Source: Thiotrichaceae bacterium (GTDB taxonomy: Bacteria > Pseudomonadota > Gammaproteobacteria > Thiotrichales > Thiotrichaceae). Taken from it: a DNA stretch of 64,000 nucleotides. How positions within the stretch are numbered: position 1 is the stretch's first letter; each line of letters starts with the position of its first letter. Positions 37,855-46,321 of this stretch are shown piece after piece. The position numbers and the translations under genes are program-made. Where the stretch lies: assembly GCA_026989145.1 (NCBI GenBank), contig JALSJU010000009.1:40154-104153 (forward strand). The letters run 5' to 3'. Below the pieces are notes generated by a model. That model had not been told where the DNA came from and did not search any database. It saw only the letters and a program-made list of their open reading frames with translations.

Positions 37855-38002
37855 AAGAGTATTTACCATGATGATGGTTATCTCCTTCTCTGGAATTTTT
37901 TCTCACCTGTCCTTCTTTTGTATTTCACCACCTTATTACATTATTTTTTCACCTGACTTTAACAAATAAAGTACAATCTACTCTGTCCAAGGAAGCAATA
38001 AT

Positions 38003-39508
38003 ATGAGTGTAGAAATACTAATCAATGTTACCCCACAAGAATCGCGTGTTGCGGTACTTGAGAATGGTATTCTTCAAGAGATCATGATTGAGCGTAGCTC
38101 TAACCAAGGTATTGTGGGTAATATTTACAAAGGCAAGGTATTACGTGTATTACCCGGCATGGAAGCTGCCTTTATTGATATAGGGCTTGAAAAAGCAGCT
38201 TTTTTACATGCTTCAGATTTGCGCTTTCCGACCGAAATTATCTTTAACCCCGGCACACCTAGCGAAACACGAGAGAAACCCACCATTGGTAAACTTTTGC
38301 ATGTTGGCAAACAAGTACTGGTGCAAGTTATTAAAGATCCTCTCGGTACCAAGGGCGCACGGCTCACCATGCATGTCACCATTCCCTCTCGTTACGTGGT
38401 ACTTATGGCAGATACTGGAACAGTCGGGATTTCCAGTAAAATTGAAGACGAAAATGAACGAGACCGCCTAAAAACAATTGTTGAATCCTCCTTAGTATCC
38501 AGCTTTTCTGAGGGAACTGATGCCGAAAAAAAATTAGGCTTTATTGTCAGAACCGCCGCAGAAGGCATTGATGAAGAAGCCATAGCTACGGATATTAATT
38601 TTTTAGCCTTACTCTGGAAAACAGTGAATGAAAATGCCGGTAAAGCTGATACAAATCAATCACTCTATTCTGACCTACCACTAGTACACCGCGTGCTACG
38701 CGATATGGTTTCTGAGCGCATTGAAGTTATTAGCGTAGATTCACGAGAAAGTCACCTAGATTTACTCACCTTTGCAAATAAGTTTATTCCTGAACTAACG
38801 GATAAAGTAGAGCTTTACACAGGCGATCGCCCTATTTTTGATTTACATGGCGTTGAAGAGGAAATCCAAAAATCTTTAAAACGAAATGTGCAATTAAAAT
38901 CTGGTGGTTATTTGATTATTGACCAAACCGAAGCAATGACAACGATAGATGTTAACACCGGCGGATTTGTTGGGCACAGAAACTTAGAAGAAACCATCTT
39001 TAAAACTAATCTTGAAGCAGCACAAGCTTTAGCTCGTCAGTTAAGGCTAAGAAACCTAGGCGGTATTATTATTCTAGATTTCATTGATATGCATGATGAG
39101 GTCCATAAAGAACAAGTAGTATTAGCCTTAGAAAAAGCACTTAAAAACGACCCCGCTAAAACCTCCGTCACGAGTTTATCCAGTTTAGGATTAATCGAAA
39201 TGACCCGCAAGCGCACCCGCGAATCACTCGAACATGTACTGTGTGAATCATGCTCAACCTGTGAAGGCCGTGGTTATATCAAAACAGCGAGTACCGTTTG
39301 TTATGAAATATTTCGTGAAATTTTACGTGAGTTTCGCCAATTCGATGCGCGTGAGTTATTGGTACTGGCATCCCAAGATGTGACTGACTTACTGCTGGAT
39401 GAAGAATCAGACAGCTTGGCAGAACTGCAAGAATTTATTGGCGTACCGATTCGTTTTCAAGCAGAAAATTTGTACACGCAAGAACAGTTTGATGTTGTAC
39501 TTTTATAA
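38003..39508 (+). CDS. rng: Ribonuclease G
   Basis: RNase G is an endoribonuclease that matures the 5' end of 16S rRNA and helps mRNA decay. At 501 aa it matches RNase G, lacking the long RNase E tail. An S1 domain with the 5'-sensor (GNIYKGKVLRVLPGMEAAFIDI) occupies about 35-125. The catalytic DNase I-like region has TTIDVNTGGFVG and LDFIDMHDE (metal Asp residues). The zinc link is CESCSTCEGRG. A good ribosome site (ccaaggaagcaataatATG) precedes the start. yhdP/tldD, the usual E. coli neighbours, are not here. Confidence 0.97.
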   Translation: MSVEILINVTPQESRVAVLENGILQEIMIERSSNQGIVGNIYKGKVLRVLPGMEAAFIDIGLEKAAFLHASDLRFPTEIIFNPGTPSETREKPTIGKLLHVGKQVLVQVIKDPLGTKGARLTMHVTIPSRYVVLMADTGTVGISSKIEDENERDRLKTIVESSLVSSFSEGTDAEKKLGFIVRTAAEGIDEEAIATDINFLALLWKTVNENAGKADTNQSLYSDLPLVHRVLRDMVSERIEVISVDSRESHLDLLTFANKFIPELTDKVELYTGDRPIFDLHGVEEEIQKSLKRNVQLKSGGYLIIDQTEAMTTIDVNTGGFVGHRNLEETIFKTNLEAAQALARQLRLRNLGGIIILDFIDMHDEVHKEQVVLALEKALKNDPAKTSVTSLSSLGLIEMTRKRTRESLEHVLCESCSTCEGRGYIKTASTVCYEIFREILREFRQFDARELLVLASQDVTDLLLDEESDSLAELQEFIGVPIRFQAENLYTQEQFDVVLL

Positions 39509-39531
39509 CGCTGACAACAGTTAATCGCCTC

Positions 39532-40146
39532 ATGAAACCTTATTTATTCCCTTATTTAAAACCTAGCTCTGTTATTGATTGGCAAAACCCAGCAATCCAG
39601 AAATTATCTGAAAGATTAGCCTCTCAATCGACAACAGAAACTGCCAAAAACTGTTTTGAATGGGTGCGCGACAATATCAAGCACAGCGGTGAATTTAAAT
39701 TAAATCCTGTAACCGTTAAAGCCACAGATGTTCTCACACACAAAACGGGCTTCTGTTTCGCTAAAAGCCATTTATTAGCGGCTTTATTGCGTGCTAATAA
39801 AATCCCCACAGGCTTTTGTTATCAATGTTTAAGCATGGATGGCAACACCTCACCTTTCTGTTTACATGGCTTAAACGCAGTTTATCTCGATGAGTTTAGT
39901 TCGTGGTATCGGGTTGATCCTCGTGGAAACAATACAAATATAAATGCCCAGTTTCTCCCACCTAGAGAACAATTAGCATTTCCAATTACACTTCCACAGG
40001 AAGTGGATTATCTTGAAATATGTGCTGAGCCACTGCCTGAAATTATTAACCTGCTTACGAGTAGCAACAGCTATCAAGATGTATTCAAACACCTGCCCAA
40101 CACTGCTATGATTAAGCCCGTTTCATCAATAAAAGTGACGGAGTAA
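39532..40146 (+). CDS. Transglutaminase-like cysteine protease-fold protein
   Basis: 204-aa protein with a transglutaminase-like core. The catalytic Cys is in [20 protein letters not shown], the His in [14 protein letters not shown] and the Asp in [21 protein letters not shown] fits the family N-terminal block. No signal peptide is seen, so it is likely cytoplasmic; peptidase or amidase activity is plausible and the substrate is unknown. It ends four bases before the tsaD GTG, so the two are probably co-translated. Confidence 0.88.
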   Translation: MKPYLFPYLKPSSVIDWQNPAIQKLSERLASQSTTETAKNCFEWVRDNIKHSGEFKLNPVTVKATDVLTHKTGFCFAKSHLLAALLRANKIPTGFCYQCLSMDGNTSPFCLHGLNAVYLDEFSSWYRVDPRGNNTNINAQFLPPREQLAFPITLPQEVDYLEICAEPLPEIINLLTSSNSYQDVFKHLPNTAMIKPVSSIKVTE

Positions 40147-40150
40147 TATA

Positions 40151-41191
40151 GTGAAAGTTCTAGGCATCGAAACCTCTTGTGATGAAACCGGTATCGCTAT
40201 TTATGATACTGCTACTCAACAACTACTGGCCGATAAACTCTATTCACAAGTAGCACTTCATGCAGAATACGGTGGGGTCGTCCCTGAGTTAGCCTCGCGT
40301 GATCATATTCGTAAAATCACACCACTTATTAAAGAAGCACTACAACAGGCCGAACTCGCATTAACTGATCTTGATGGAATTGCCTACACCAGCGGTCCAG
40401 GGTTAATTGGTGCGCTCATGGTAGGTGCATCGGTAGGTCGATCTTTGGCTTGGGGCTTAAAAATTCCTGCGGTTGCGGTACATCATATGGAAGGCCATTT
40501 ACTCGCACCGATGTTAGAAAGCAACCCGCCAGTATTTCCGTTTGTGGCACTATTAGTCTCTGGTGGACATACCATGTTGGTAGACGTTAAAGCCATCGGT
40601 GATTATCGAATCATGGGCGAGTCACTGGATGATGCGGTAGGAGAAGCTTTTGATAAGACCGCGAAAATGCTCGGCTTAGGTTACCCCGGCGGTCCAATTT
40701 TGGCAGAGTTAGCAACACAAGGTAAAGCCGATGTTTATAAATTTCCTCGTCCGATGATTCGTCAAGGTGGGCTGGATTTTAGTTACAGTGGTTTAAAAAC
40801 CTTCGCACTCACCACATGGAACAAATCAGATAAAACACAGCAAGATAAAGCCAATATCGCGCATGCATTTCAAGAAGCTGTCGTCGATACGCTATTTATA
40901 AAATGCCGCCGTGCGCTTGATAGCCTTTCCGATGAAGGTCCTGATCATCAAAATGGCGAAAAACAACGCTTAGTAATTGCCGGTGGCGTAGGCGCAAACA
41001 CCCGTTTACGTGAAAAGCTGGCTGAACTTGATGCCGATATTTTCTTCCCAAGAATGCAGTTTTGTACTGATAATGGCGCGATGATTGCGTATGCCGGTGC
41101 GATTCGCTTGCAAGCCGGTCAAACTGAAGAAGCCGTTATTCAACCACAGCCACGTTGGTCATTAGAAGACTTAGAAAGGCCTTCTCTATAA
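40151..41191 (+). CDS. tsaD: tRNA threonylcarbamoyladenosine transferase TsaD
   Basis: TsaD transfers the threonylcarbamoyl group to A37 of ANN-reading tRNAs. At 346 aa it has normal length. It begins [16 protein letters not shown], carries the metal-binding [11 protein letters not shown], the ATP loop [11 protein letters not shown] and [11 protein letters not shown], and [13 protein letters not shown] near the end. It starts with GTG, preceded by acggag four to nine bases upstream. rpsU, a frequent divergent partner, is not present. Confidence 0.98.
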   Translation: MKVLGIETSCDETGIAIYDTATQQLLADKLYSQVALHAEYGGVVPELASRDHIRKITPLIKEALQQAELALTDLDGIAYTSGPGLIGALMVGASVGRSLAWGLKIPAVAVHHMEGHLLAPMLESNPPVFPFVALLVSGGHTMLVDVKAIGDYRIMGESLDDAVGEAFDKTAKMLGLGYPGGPILAELATQGKADVYKFPRPMIRQGGLDFSYSGLKTFALTTWNKSDKTQQDKANIAHAFQEAVVDTLFIKCRRALDSLSDEGPDHQNGEKQRLVIAGGVGANTRLREKLAELDADIFFPRMQFCTDNGAMIAYAGAIRLQAGQTEEAVIQPQPRWSLEDLERPSL

Positions 41192-41220
41192 AATAAAGTT
41201 AAAAACAAGATATAGCAAGG

Positions 41221-41469
41221 CTACAACTCCAACATCGCTTCCTTTTCGGCTTTAGCTAATTTTTTAATTTGTGCTTCTCGCTGACAAGCATGTGAGCGGG
41301 AGTCAGCACTTTCTTGGTAGACTAACGCTACAGGTTGGCGTACACGGGTATAGCGCGTCACCGATTTTTCACCATTATGTTCATTGACTCGTCGTGCTAA
41401 ATCAGTTGTAACCCCCGTATACAAACTATTGTCTGCACAGCGCAACATATAAACAAACCAATTACTCAT
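41221..41469 (-). CDS. GIY-YIG domain protein (YhbQ-like)
   Basis: 82-aa single-domain GIY-YIG nuclease-like protein. WFVYMLRCADNSLYTGVTTDLARRVNEHN contains the Y-x9-Y-x-G core and the catalytic Arg; AQIKKLAKAEKEAML closes the domain. Small stand-alone members such as YhbQ occur in many proteobacteria and their role is unsettled. It is converging with tsaD (29 bp between stops). Confidence 0.93.
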   Translation of the reverse strand: MSNWFVYMLRCADNSLYTGVTTDLARRVNEHNGEKSVTRYTRVRQPVALVYQESADSRSHACQREAQIKKLAKAEKEAMLEL

Positions 41470-41522
41470 TTTTCAACCTTTTTACTATTGTTTTTAGCCC
41501 TAACATGCCACATCATAAACCA

Positions 41523-42461
41523 ATGACCTATGCACTTAAAATAACAAATCTTAAAAAAACTTACGATAATGATTTTCAAGCACTTAAAGGAATTAACCTT
41601 GAAGTCGAACAGGGTGATTTTTTTGCTCTGCTAGGCGCAAACGGTGCGGGTAAGTCAACCGCCATTGGCATCATTTGTTCTTTAGTGAATAAAAGCGCAG
41701 GTGATGTGGAGGTATTTGGCAACAATATTGATACCCAGCGCGAGCAAGTCAAAGAATATATCGGCTTAGTCCCACAAGAATTTAATTTCAATATTTGGGA
41801 ACCCATACAAGAAATTATTATTAATCAGGCGGGTTATTACGGTATTGATCGTGCTACGGCAAAAGTACGCACTAAGGAACTCCTCACTCAACTTGATTTA
41901 TGGGATAAGCGTAATGATCAGGCGCAAAATTTATCAGGCGGTATGAAACGTCGATTGATGATTGCCCGTGCCTTAGTCCATCAACCGAAATTATTAATAT
42001 TAGATGAGCCAACAGCGGGCGTTGACATCGAAATACGCCGATCCATGTGGGAGTTCTTAACCAAGCTCAATCAATCCGGCACCACCATCATCCTCACCAC
42101 ACATTATTTAGAAGAAGCCGAAAGCATGTGTAAAAACATTGCGATCATCAATAAAGGCGAGGTGGTTGAAAGCACCAGCATGAAAGAATTACTCTCACGT
42201 TTACAGGTAGAAACCTTTGTACTTGACTTGAAAGAGCCTCTAAATAGTTTACCGAATGACTGCGAACTTACCTTAAACCAGCGGGATGCTTCCACACTTG
42301 AAGTTGAGCTGGATAAATCACGCTCCTTAAATTATTTGTTTGAACAATTAAGTAAACATAATATTCGTGTAACCAGTATGCGCAATAAAACCAACCGCTT
42401 AGAAGAGTTATTTGTAAAGCTTGTTAATAGTGACAATAATAAAAATGAGGTAAGCCCATGA
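41523..42461 (+). CDS. yadG: ABC transporter ATP-binding protein, YadG-like
   Basis: ATPase of an ABC-2 exporter. Walker A GANGAGKST, Q-loop VPQEFNFN, signature LSGGMKRR, Walker B LLILDEPTAGVD and the H-loop TTHYLEEAE are present, followed by a ~90-residue C-terminal extension. YadG homologs begin where this protein's Met7 lies (MTYALKITNLKKTY), so I place the start at 41523 rather than at 41505; neither ATG has a clear ribosome site. It overlaps the permease gene by four bases (ATGA). The exported substrate of YadGH is not known. Confidence 0.93.
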   Translation: MTYALKITNLKKTYDNDFQALKGINLEVEQGDFFALLGANGAGKSTAIGIICSLVNKSAGDVEVFGNNIDTQREQVKEYIGLVPQEFNFNIWEPIQEIIINQAGYYGIDRATAKVRTKELLTQLDLWDKRNDQAQNLSGGMKRRLMIARALVHQPKLLILDEPTAGVDIEIRRSMWEFLTKLNQSGTTIILTTHYLEEAESMCKNIAIINKGEVVESTSMKELLSRLQVETFVLDLKEPLNSLPNDCELTLNQRDASTLEVELDKSRSLNYLFEQLSKHNIRVTSMRNKTNRLEELFVKLVNSDNNKNEVSP

Positions 42462-43231
42462 CAAGCACACAAAAAATCATAGCCTTTAAAACTATTTTCT
42501 TAAAAGAAGTAATGCGTTTTTTACGCATTTGGTTACAAACCTTAGTCCCACCTGCCATCACCATGACGCTATATTTTGTTATTTTTGGCAACCTTATCGG
42601 TAGCCAAATTGGCGATATGGATGGTTTTAAATATATAGAATATATTATTCCTGGCTTAATTATGATGTCGGTGATTACCAACTCCTACTCAAACGTCGTC
42701 TCAACATTTTTCACCGCTAAAATGTTTGGTCACATCCAAGAAATGTTGATTTCTCCCGTACCCAATCATGTGATTTTAATGGGATACATTGGCGGTGGAA
42801 TGGCGCGGGGCTTGATCGTTGGCTTAATTGTTACCATCGTATCCTTATTCTTCTCATCGTTAACCATCGCGCACCCATTCATCACCATCGCCATTGTTAT
42901 TTTAACCTCAATGTTATTCTCTATCGCAGGGCTAGTGAATGCGGTTTACGCCAAAAGCTTTGATGATATAACGATTATTCCTACCTTTGTGCTGACGCCT
43001 CTTACCTATTTAGGCGGCGTATTTTACTCAATCAATATGTTGTCTGATTTTTGGCAAACCATATCCTTAGCGAACCCAGTACTGTACATGGTAAACGGGT
43101 TTCGCTACGGCATTTTGGGCGTGTCAGATATTAGCCCTTGGGCAAGTTTTTCTTTGCTAATTGTCTTTATCGTAGTGTTTTACGCATTTGCATACACCCT
43201 ACTTAAAAAAGGCGTTGGCATACGCTCATAA
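42458..43231 (+). CDS. yadH: ABC-2 type permease, YadH-like
   Basis: 257-aa inner-membrane permease with six predicted helices. FLRIWLQTLVPPAITMTLYFVIFGNLIGSQIG matches the YadH N terminus closely, and FVLTPLTYLGGVFYSINMLSDFW is the conserved ABC-2 block. It works with the overlapping upstream ATPase. The mnmC-like gene begins 20 bp later. Confidence 0.93.
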   Translation: MTSTQKIIAFKTIFLKEVMRFLRIWLQTLVPPAITMTLYFVIFGNLIGSQIGDMDGFKYIEYIIPGLIMMSVITNSYSNVVSTFFTAKMFGHIQEMLISPVPNHVILMGYIGGGMARGLIVGLIVTIVSLFFSSLTIAHPFITIAIVILTSMLFSIAGLVNAVYAKSFDDITIIPTFVLTPLTYLGGVFYSINMLSDFWQTISLANPVLYMVNGFRYGILGVSDISPWASFSLLIVFIVVFYAFAYTLLKKGVGIRS

Positions 43232-43251
43232 GTTTATATTAATACAAAAAT

Positions 43252-44547
43252 ATGCCCAAAAAAAACCAACCTTGGTTTAAATACCCAAGCTATCGCTGGC
43301 AAAAACAACAGGCTATCGTGATTGGTGGTGGTATAGCCGGCTGTCAAATCGCCTGGCACCTTTGCGAGCAAGGCTGGAAAGTAACCTTATTAGAACGACA
43401 TAAGGCACTAGCAACAGAAGCATCTGGTAATGCAGCGGGGGTAATCTCACCCAAAATGACGGCGTTACCCAGTATAGGTGAAGACTTTTATCGCCATGCC
43501 TTCGAATATACGCTTGACCTCATTAACACACTTGAAAAACGCGGAGAAATCATCGAATGGGACTCTTCAGGTGTGTTACAAATAACTCATAACAAACGTG
43601 AAGAAAAACGCTGGTATGCCTTACAAAATCGTAGTTTAGCATCTAACTTTATTCAACTACTTGATGAACAACAAACCACTAAAACCGCAGGTATTTCTCT
43701 ACCGTACAAATCCTCTTACTTCCCCAAAGGCGCTTGGGTTAACCCCCGCAGCCTCACTAAGGCTTTGGCAAATCACCAAAACTGTACGGTGAAATATCAA
43801 ACGCAAGCACTTGAGTTAGTTAATAAAGATAATATGTGGCAAGTGCTTAATCATAAACAACAAGCAATCGCCCAAAGTGAGGTGGTTATTATTGCCAATG
43901 GCAAAGACTTGATGGGCTTTCAACAAACCAATTTTCTTGCAGGCATGGCTGTAGCGGGTCAAACAACACTGGCAGAAGCATCGATAAGCACTAAAAATCT
44001 CAAGACAATTATAGGTCATGAAGGTTATTTAACGCCAGCGGTTGATAGAAAAGTAAATAGTCAGGTAAATACACAGCATGTTTTTGGTGCCACTTTCGAG
44101 CGTGAGGTTAGTAGCCCGAAATTAAACAACAAATCTGATGAGCTAAACCTTACTAACTTACAACGCTATTTACCCAATATTGCCAAAACTTTTGTAGCCT
44201 GTGAAAGCGGACATACTGCGGTACGCATGACAACACCAGATCGCTTCCCTTATGTCGGCGCATTGCCTGATCAAGCCTTTTACCATAAAACTTATCACGA
44301 CTTACACCAAGGCAAACAATATAAAGAGTACGCAGAAGCAGAATATCAAACAGGTTTATTTGTTTTAGGCGGTTTCGGCTCACGTGGTTTAACCACCAGT
44401 GCTTACTGTGCAAACCTTTTGAGTAACTTATTGAATAATAAGCTACAACAAAGCCAACATAGTGAACAAAGCCACATAAAATACTGTCACCCTGCCCGCT
44501 TTATTATCAAACACCTAAAGCGAAAACAAGCTCACAACAAGCCATAA
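43252..44547 (+). CDS. FAD-dependent oxidoreductase, MnmC C-terminal (DAO) domain only
   Basis: 431-aa D-amino-acid-oxidase-fold protein. The dinucleotide motif VIGGGIAGCQIAWHLCEQGW is followed by EASGNAAGVISPKMTA. TTPDRFPYVGALPD and GLFVLGGFGSRGLTTSAYCANLL match the oxidoreductase half of MnmC, which removes the carboxymethyl group from cmnm5s2U34 in tRNA. The N-terminal methyltransferase half of bifunctional MnmC is missing here and is not next door. Either the two activities are split or this enzyme has another substrate, so I give no symbol. Confidence 0.82.
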   Translation: MPKKNQPWFKYPSYRWQKQQAIVIGGGIAGCQIAWHLCEQGWKVTLLERHKALATEASGNAAGVISPKMTALPSIGEDFYRHAFEYTLDLINTLEKRGEIIEWDSSGVLQITHNKREEKRWYALQNRSLASNFIQLLDEQQTTKTAGISLPYKSSYFPKGAWVNPRSLTKALANHQNCTVKYQTQALELVNKDNMWQVLNHKQQAIAQSEVVIIANGKDLMGFQQTNFLAGMAVAGQTTLAEASISTKNLKTIIGHEGYLTPAVDRKVNSQVNTQHVFGATFEREVSSPKLNNKSDELNLTNLQRYLPNIAKTFVACESGHTAVRMTTPDRFPYVGALPDQAFYHKTYHDLHQGKQYKEYAEAEYQTGLFVLGGFGSRGLTTSAYCANLLSNLLNNKLQQSQHSEQSHIKYCHPARFIIKHLKRKQAHNKP

Positions 44548-44578
44548 TAAAACCACAATCATCTGCTACAATTCTCCT

Positions 44579-45394
44579 ATGTCACTCTCATTAAAACATT
44601 TATACCTGATCATTCAGTTTGAATTAAAGCGGTTATTTGCAAGCCGTAAAGGGCTATTATCATTAGTCACTTTATTGGCAGTTTGGGGCTTAATCTTATT
44701 ATACCCAATTCGTTTAGCGGCTAAATTTGTATTGCAAACAGGGCAAGATCAAAGTAATGCATTTACTAACTTTCTCGGCCTTGGCTCATTAATAAAGTGG
44801 CCAATCATCGAGTTTCAAGTTTATTGGCAAATTGCCATTATATTGTTACCACTATTAAGCATCGCCATTGCTGCGGATCAAACAAGCTCAGATAGAAAAC
44901 GTGGCACCTTGCGCTTTCTCACCTTGCGCACCACACGCGATAATATCTTTTTTGGTCGTTTCTTATCGGTTAGCTTCATTCAACTATTAATTATTCTATT
45001 TACATTAATTACAACACTAGGCTTAACACTCTATCGTGATGCATCTTTAATAACGCTGGCTTTTACCACTGCTACCACGATATTGCTTAACTTAGTCATT
45101 ATCTTACTACCTTACAATGCCTTAATGGCGCTGCTTTCGGCCAAACTAAACTCGGCTCGCCAAGCCATTATGTGGGCGATACTCATTATGATTGTCTTGT
45201 CAGCTATTATCAGTAAGCTCAGTACCTATGCCCCTATTCTCGAGTTATTGCAACTTTTCATTCTCGGCTTTTATAACGCTGATATTGCCAAGGTATCTGG
45301 CTTAATCCCTTTAGAATTAGCAGCCCTGCCTCTCATACAAACGGTCGTTTTCTTAGCCATTGGACGTTGGATTATGGTGAGTAAAAGTCTATGA
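44579..45394 (+). CDS. ABC-2 type permease (NosY-like)
   Basis: 271-aa membrane protein with six predicted helices, starting at ATG 44579. The block ADQTSSDRKRGTLRFLTLRTTRDNIFFGRF, an amphipathic segment after the second helix, is typical of NosY/ABC-2 permeases. It overlaps the following ATPase gene by four bases. It lies beside, but convergent to, the copper ATPase gene. NosFY-type transporters handle sulfur/copper-site assembly in some bacteria, but no nosZ or nosD is present, so that link is unproven. Confidence 0.85.
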   Translation: MSLSLKHLYLIIQFELKRLFASRKGLLSLVTLLAVWGLILLYPIRLAAKFVLQTGQDQSNAFTNFLGLGSLIKWPIIEFQVYWQIAIILLPLLSIAIAADQTSSDRKRGTLRFLTLRTTRDNIFFGRFLSVSFIQLLIILFTLITTLGLTLYRDASLITLAFTTATTILLNLVIILLPYNALMALLSAKLNSARQAIMWAILIMIVLSAIISKLSTYAPILELLQLFILGFYNADIAKVSGLIPLELAALPLIQTVVFLAIGRWIMVSKSL

Positions 45395-46302
45395 ATGAGC
45401 CAATCATTACTTGTCAGAATCTTAACCACAACTTTGGGAAAAAGCAGGTACTCGATAACATCAACTTTAGCATTGATGCCGGCGAACCTATTGGACTAGT
45501 TGGCCCAAATGGTGCGGGGAAAACAACACTTTTCAATATATTATGTGGCTATCTTCATCCCAGCTCTGGAAATATAAGTCTTTTTGGGCACAAACCTGGC
45601 GCTACTAAACTCATCGGTAAAGTCTCTGCGCTACCGCAAGATGCGCAACTCGACCCAAGCTTCAGCATTGGTGCACAACTAAGTTTTTACGCAAAACTAC
45701 AAGGATTTAGTAGCAAGGATGCGAACAGTGAAGCGCTCAGAGTACTAGAAGCCGTTGATTTAAAAACCGAGTTTAATCACAAGCCTACAACCTTGAGTCA
45801 TGGCATGGGAAAACGCGTCGCAATCGCTCAATCCTTTATTGGTAAACCTTCACTCGTTTTTTTAGACGAACCCACAGCAGGGCTAGACCCCGTAAACACA
45901 CGAACCATACGCAGTATCATAGCCGAGCAAACCACTGATACAACCTTTATCATCAGCTCACATGACCTGAATGAACTCGGTCGTCTATGTCAACAAGTGT
46001 TAATGCTAGAGAAAGGCACGATACAAAGTACGCTGTTAGATGCTTCACATTCAACAAATAAGAGCCAATTCATAACCTTACAACTAGAAAGCTACCCTGC
46101 TACCGAAGTCATCAACACACTCCAGCAACTGAGCGGAGTAATCGTAATTCATAACCCACAAAAAAATGAATACATTATCGAATACAGTGAATTAAAAGAA
46201 CCCAACTTAGATGCAAACATATTGATGCGTTTATCAGAAAAGAACTGGTCTTACCGCCAGCTTAGTCGCGGTAAGACCTTGGAAGAGCAATTATTCTTTT
46301 AG
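45391..46302 (+). CDS. ABC transporter ATP-binding protein (NosF-like)
   Basis: 303-aa ATPase partner of the permease just upstream. Walker A GPNGAGKTT, Q-loop LPQDAQLD, a variant signature LSHGMGKRV (H replaces the second G of LSGG), Walker B LVFLDEPTAGLD and the H-loop SSHDLNE are visible. A C-terminal regulatory extension of ~90 residues follows. The modified signature also occurs in NosF-type ATPases (LSKGMRQ style). Its gene ends 19 bp from the convergent copper ATPase gene, with no clear terminator. Confidence 0.88.
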   Translation: MNEPIITCQNLNHNFGKKQVLDNINFSIDAGEPIGLVGPNGAGKTTLFNILCGYLHPSSGNISLFGHKPGATKLIGKVSALPQDAQLDPSFSIGAQLSFYAKLQGFSSKDANSEALRVLEAVDLKTEFNHKPTTLSHGMGKRVAIAQSFIGKPSLVFLDEPTAGLDPVNTRTIRSIIAEQTTDTTFIISSHDLNELGRLCQQVLMLEKGTIQSTLLDASHSTNKSQFITLQLESYPATEVINTLQQLSGVIVIHNPQKNEYIIEYSELKEPNLDANILMRLSEKNWSYRQLSRGKTLEEQLFF

Positions 46303-46321
46303 ACTAACTTGCTGATTCAAC

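Noticed and set aside
44579-46302. NosFY-type transporter as part of a nitrous-oxide reductase or copper-delivery system with the neighbouring copper ATPase
   Set aside because: No nosZ, nosD or nosL is present, the genes are convergent with the ATPase, and the similarity is at the general ABC-2 level.
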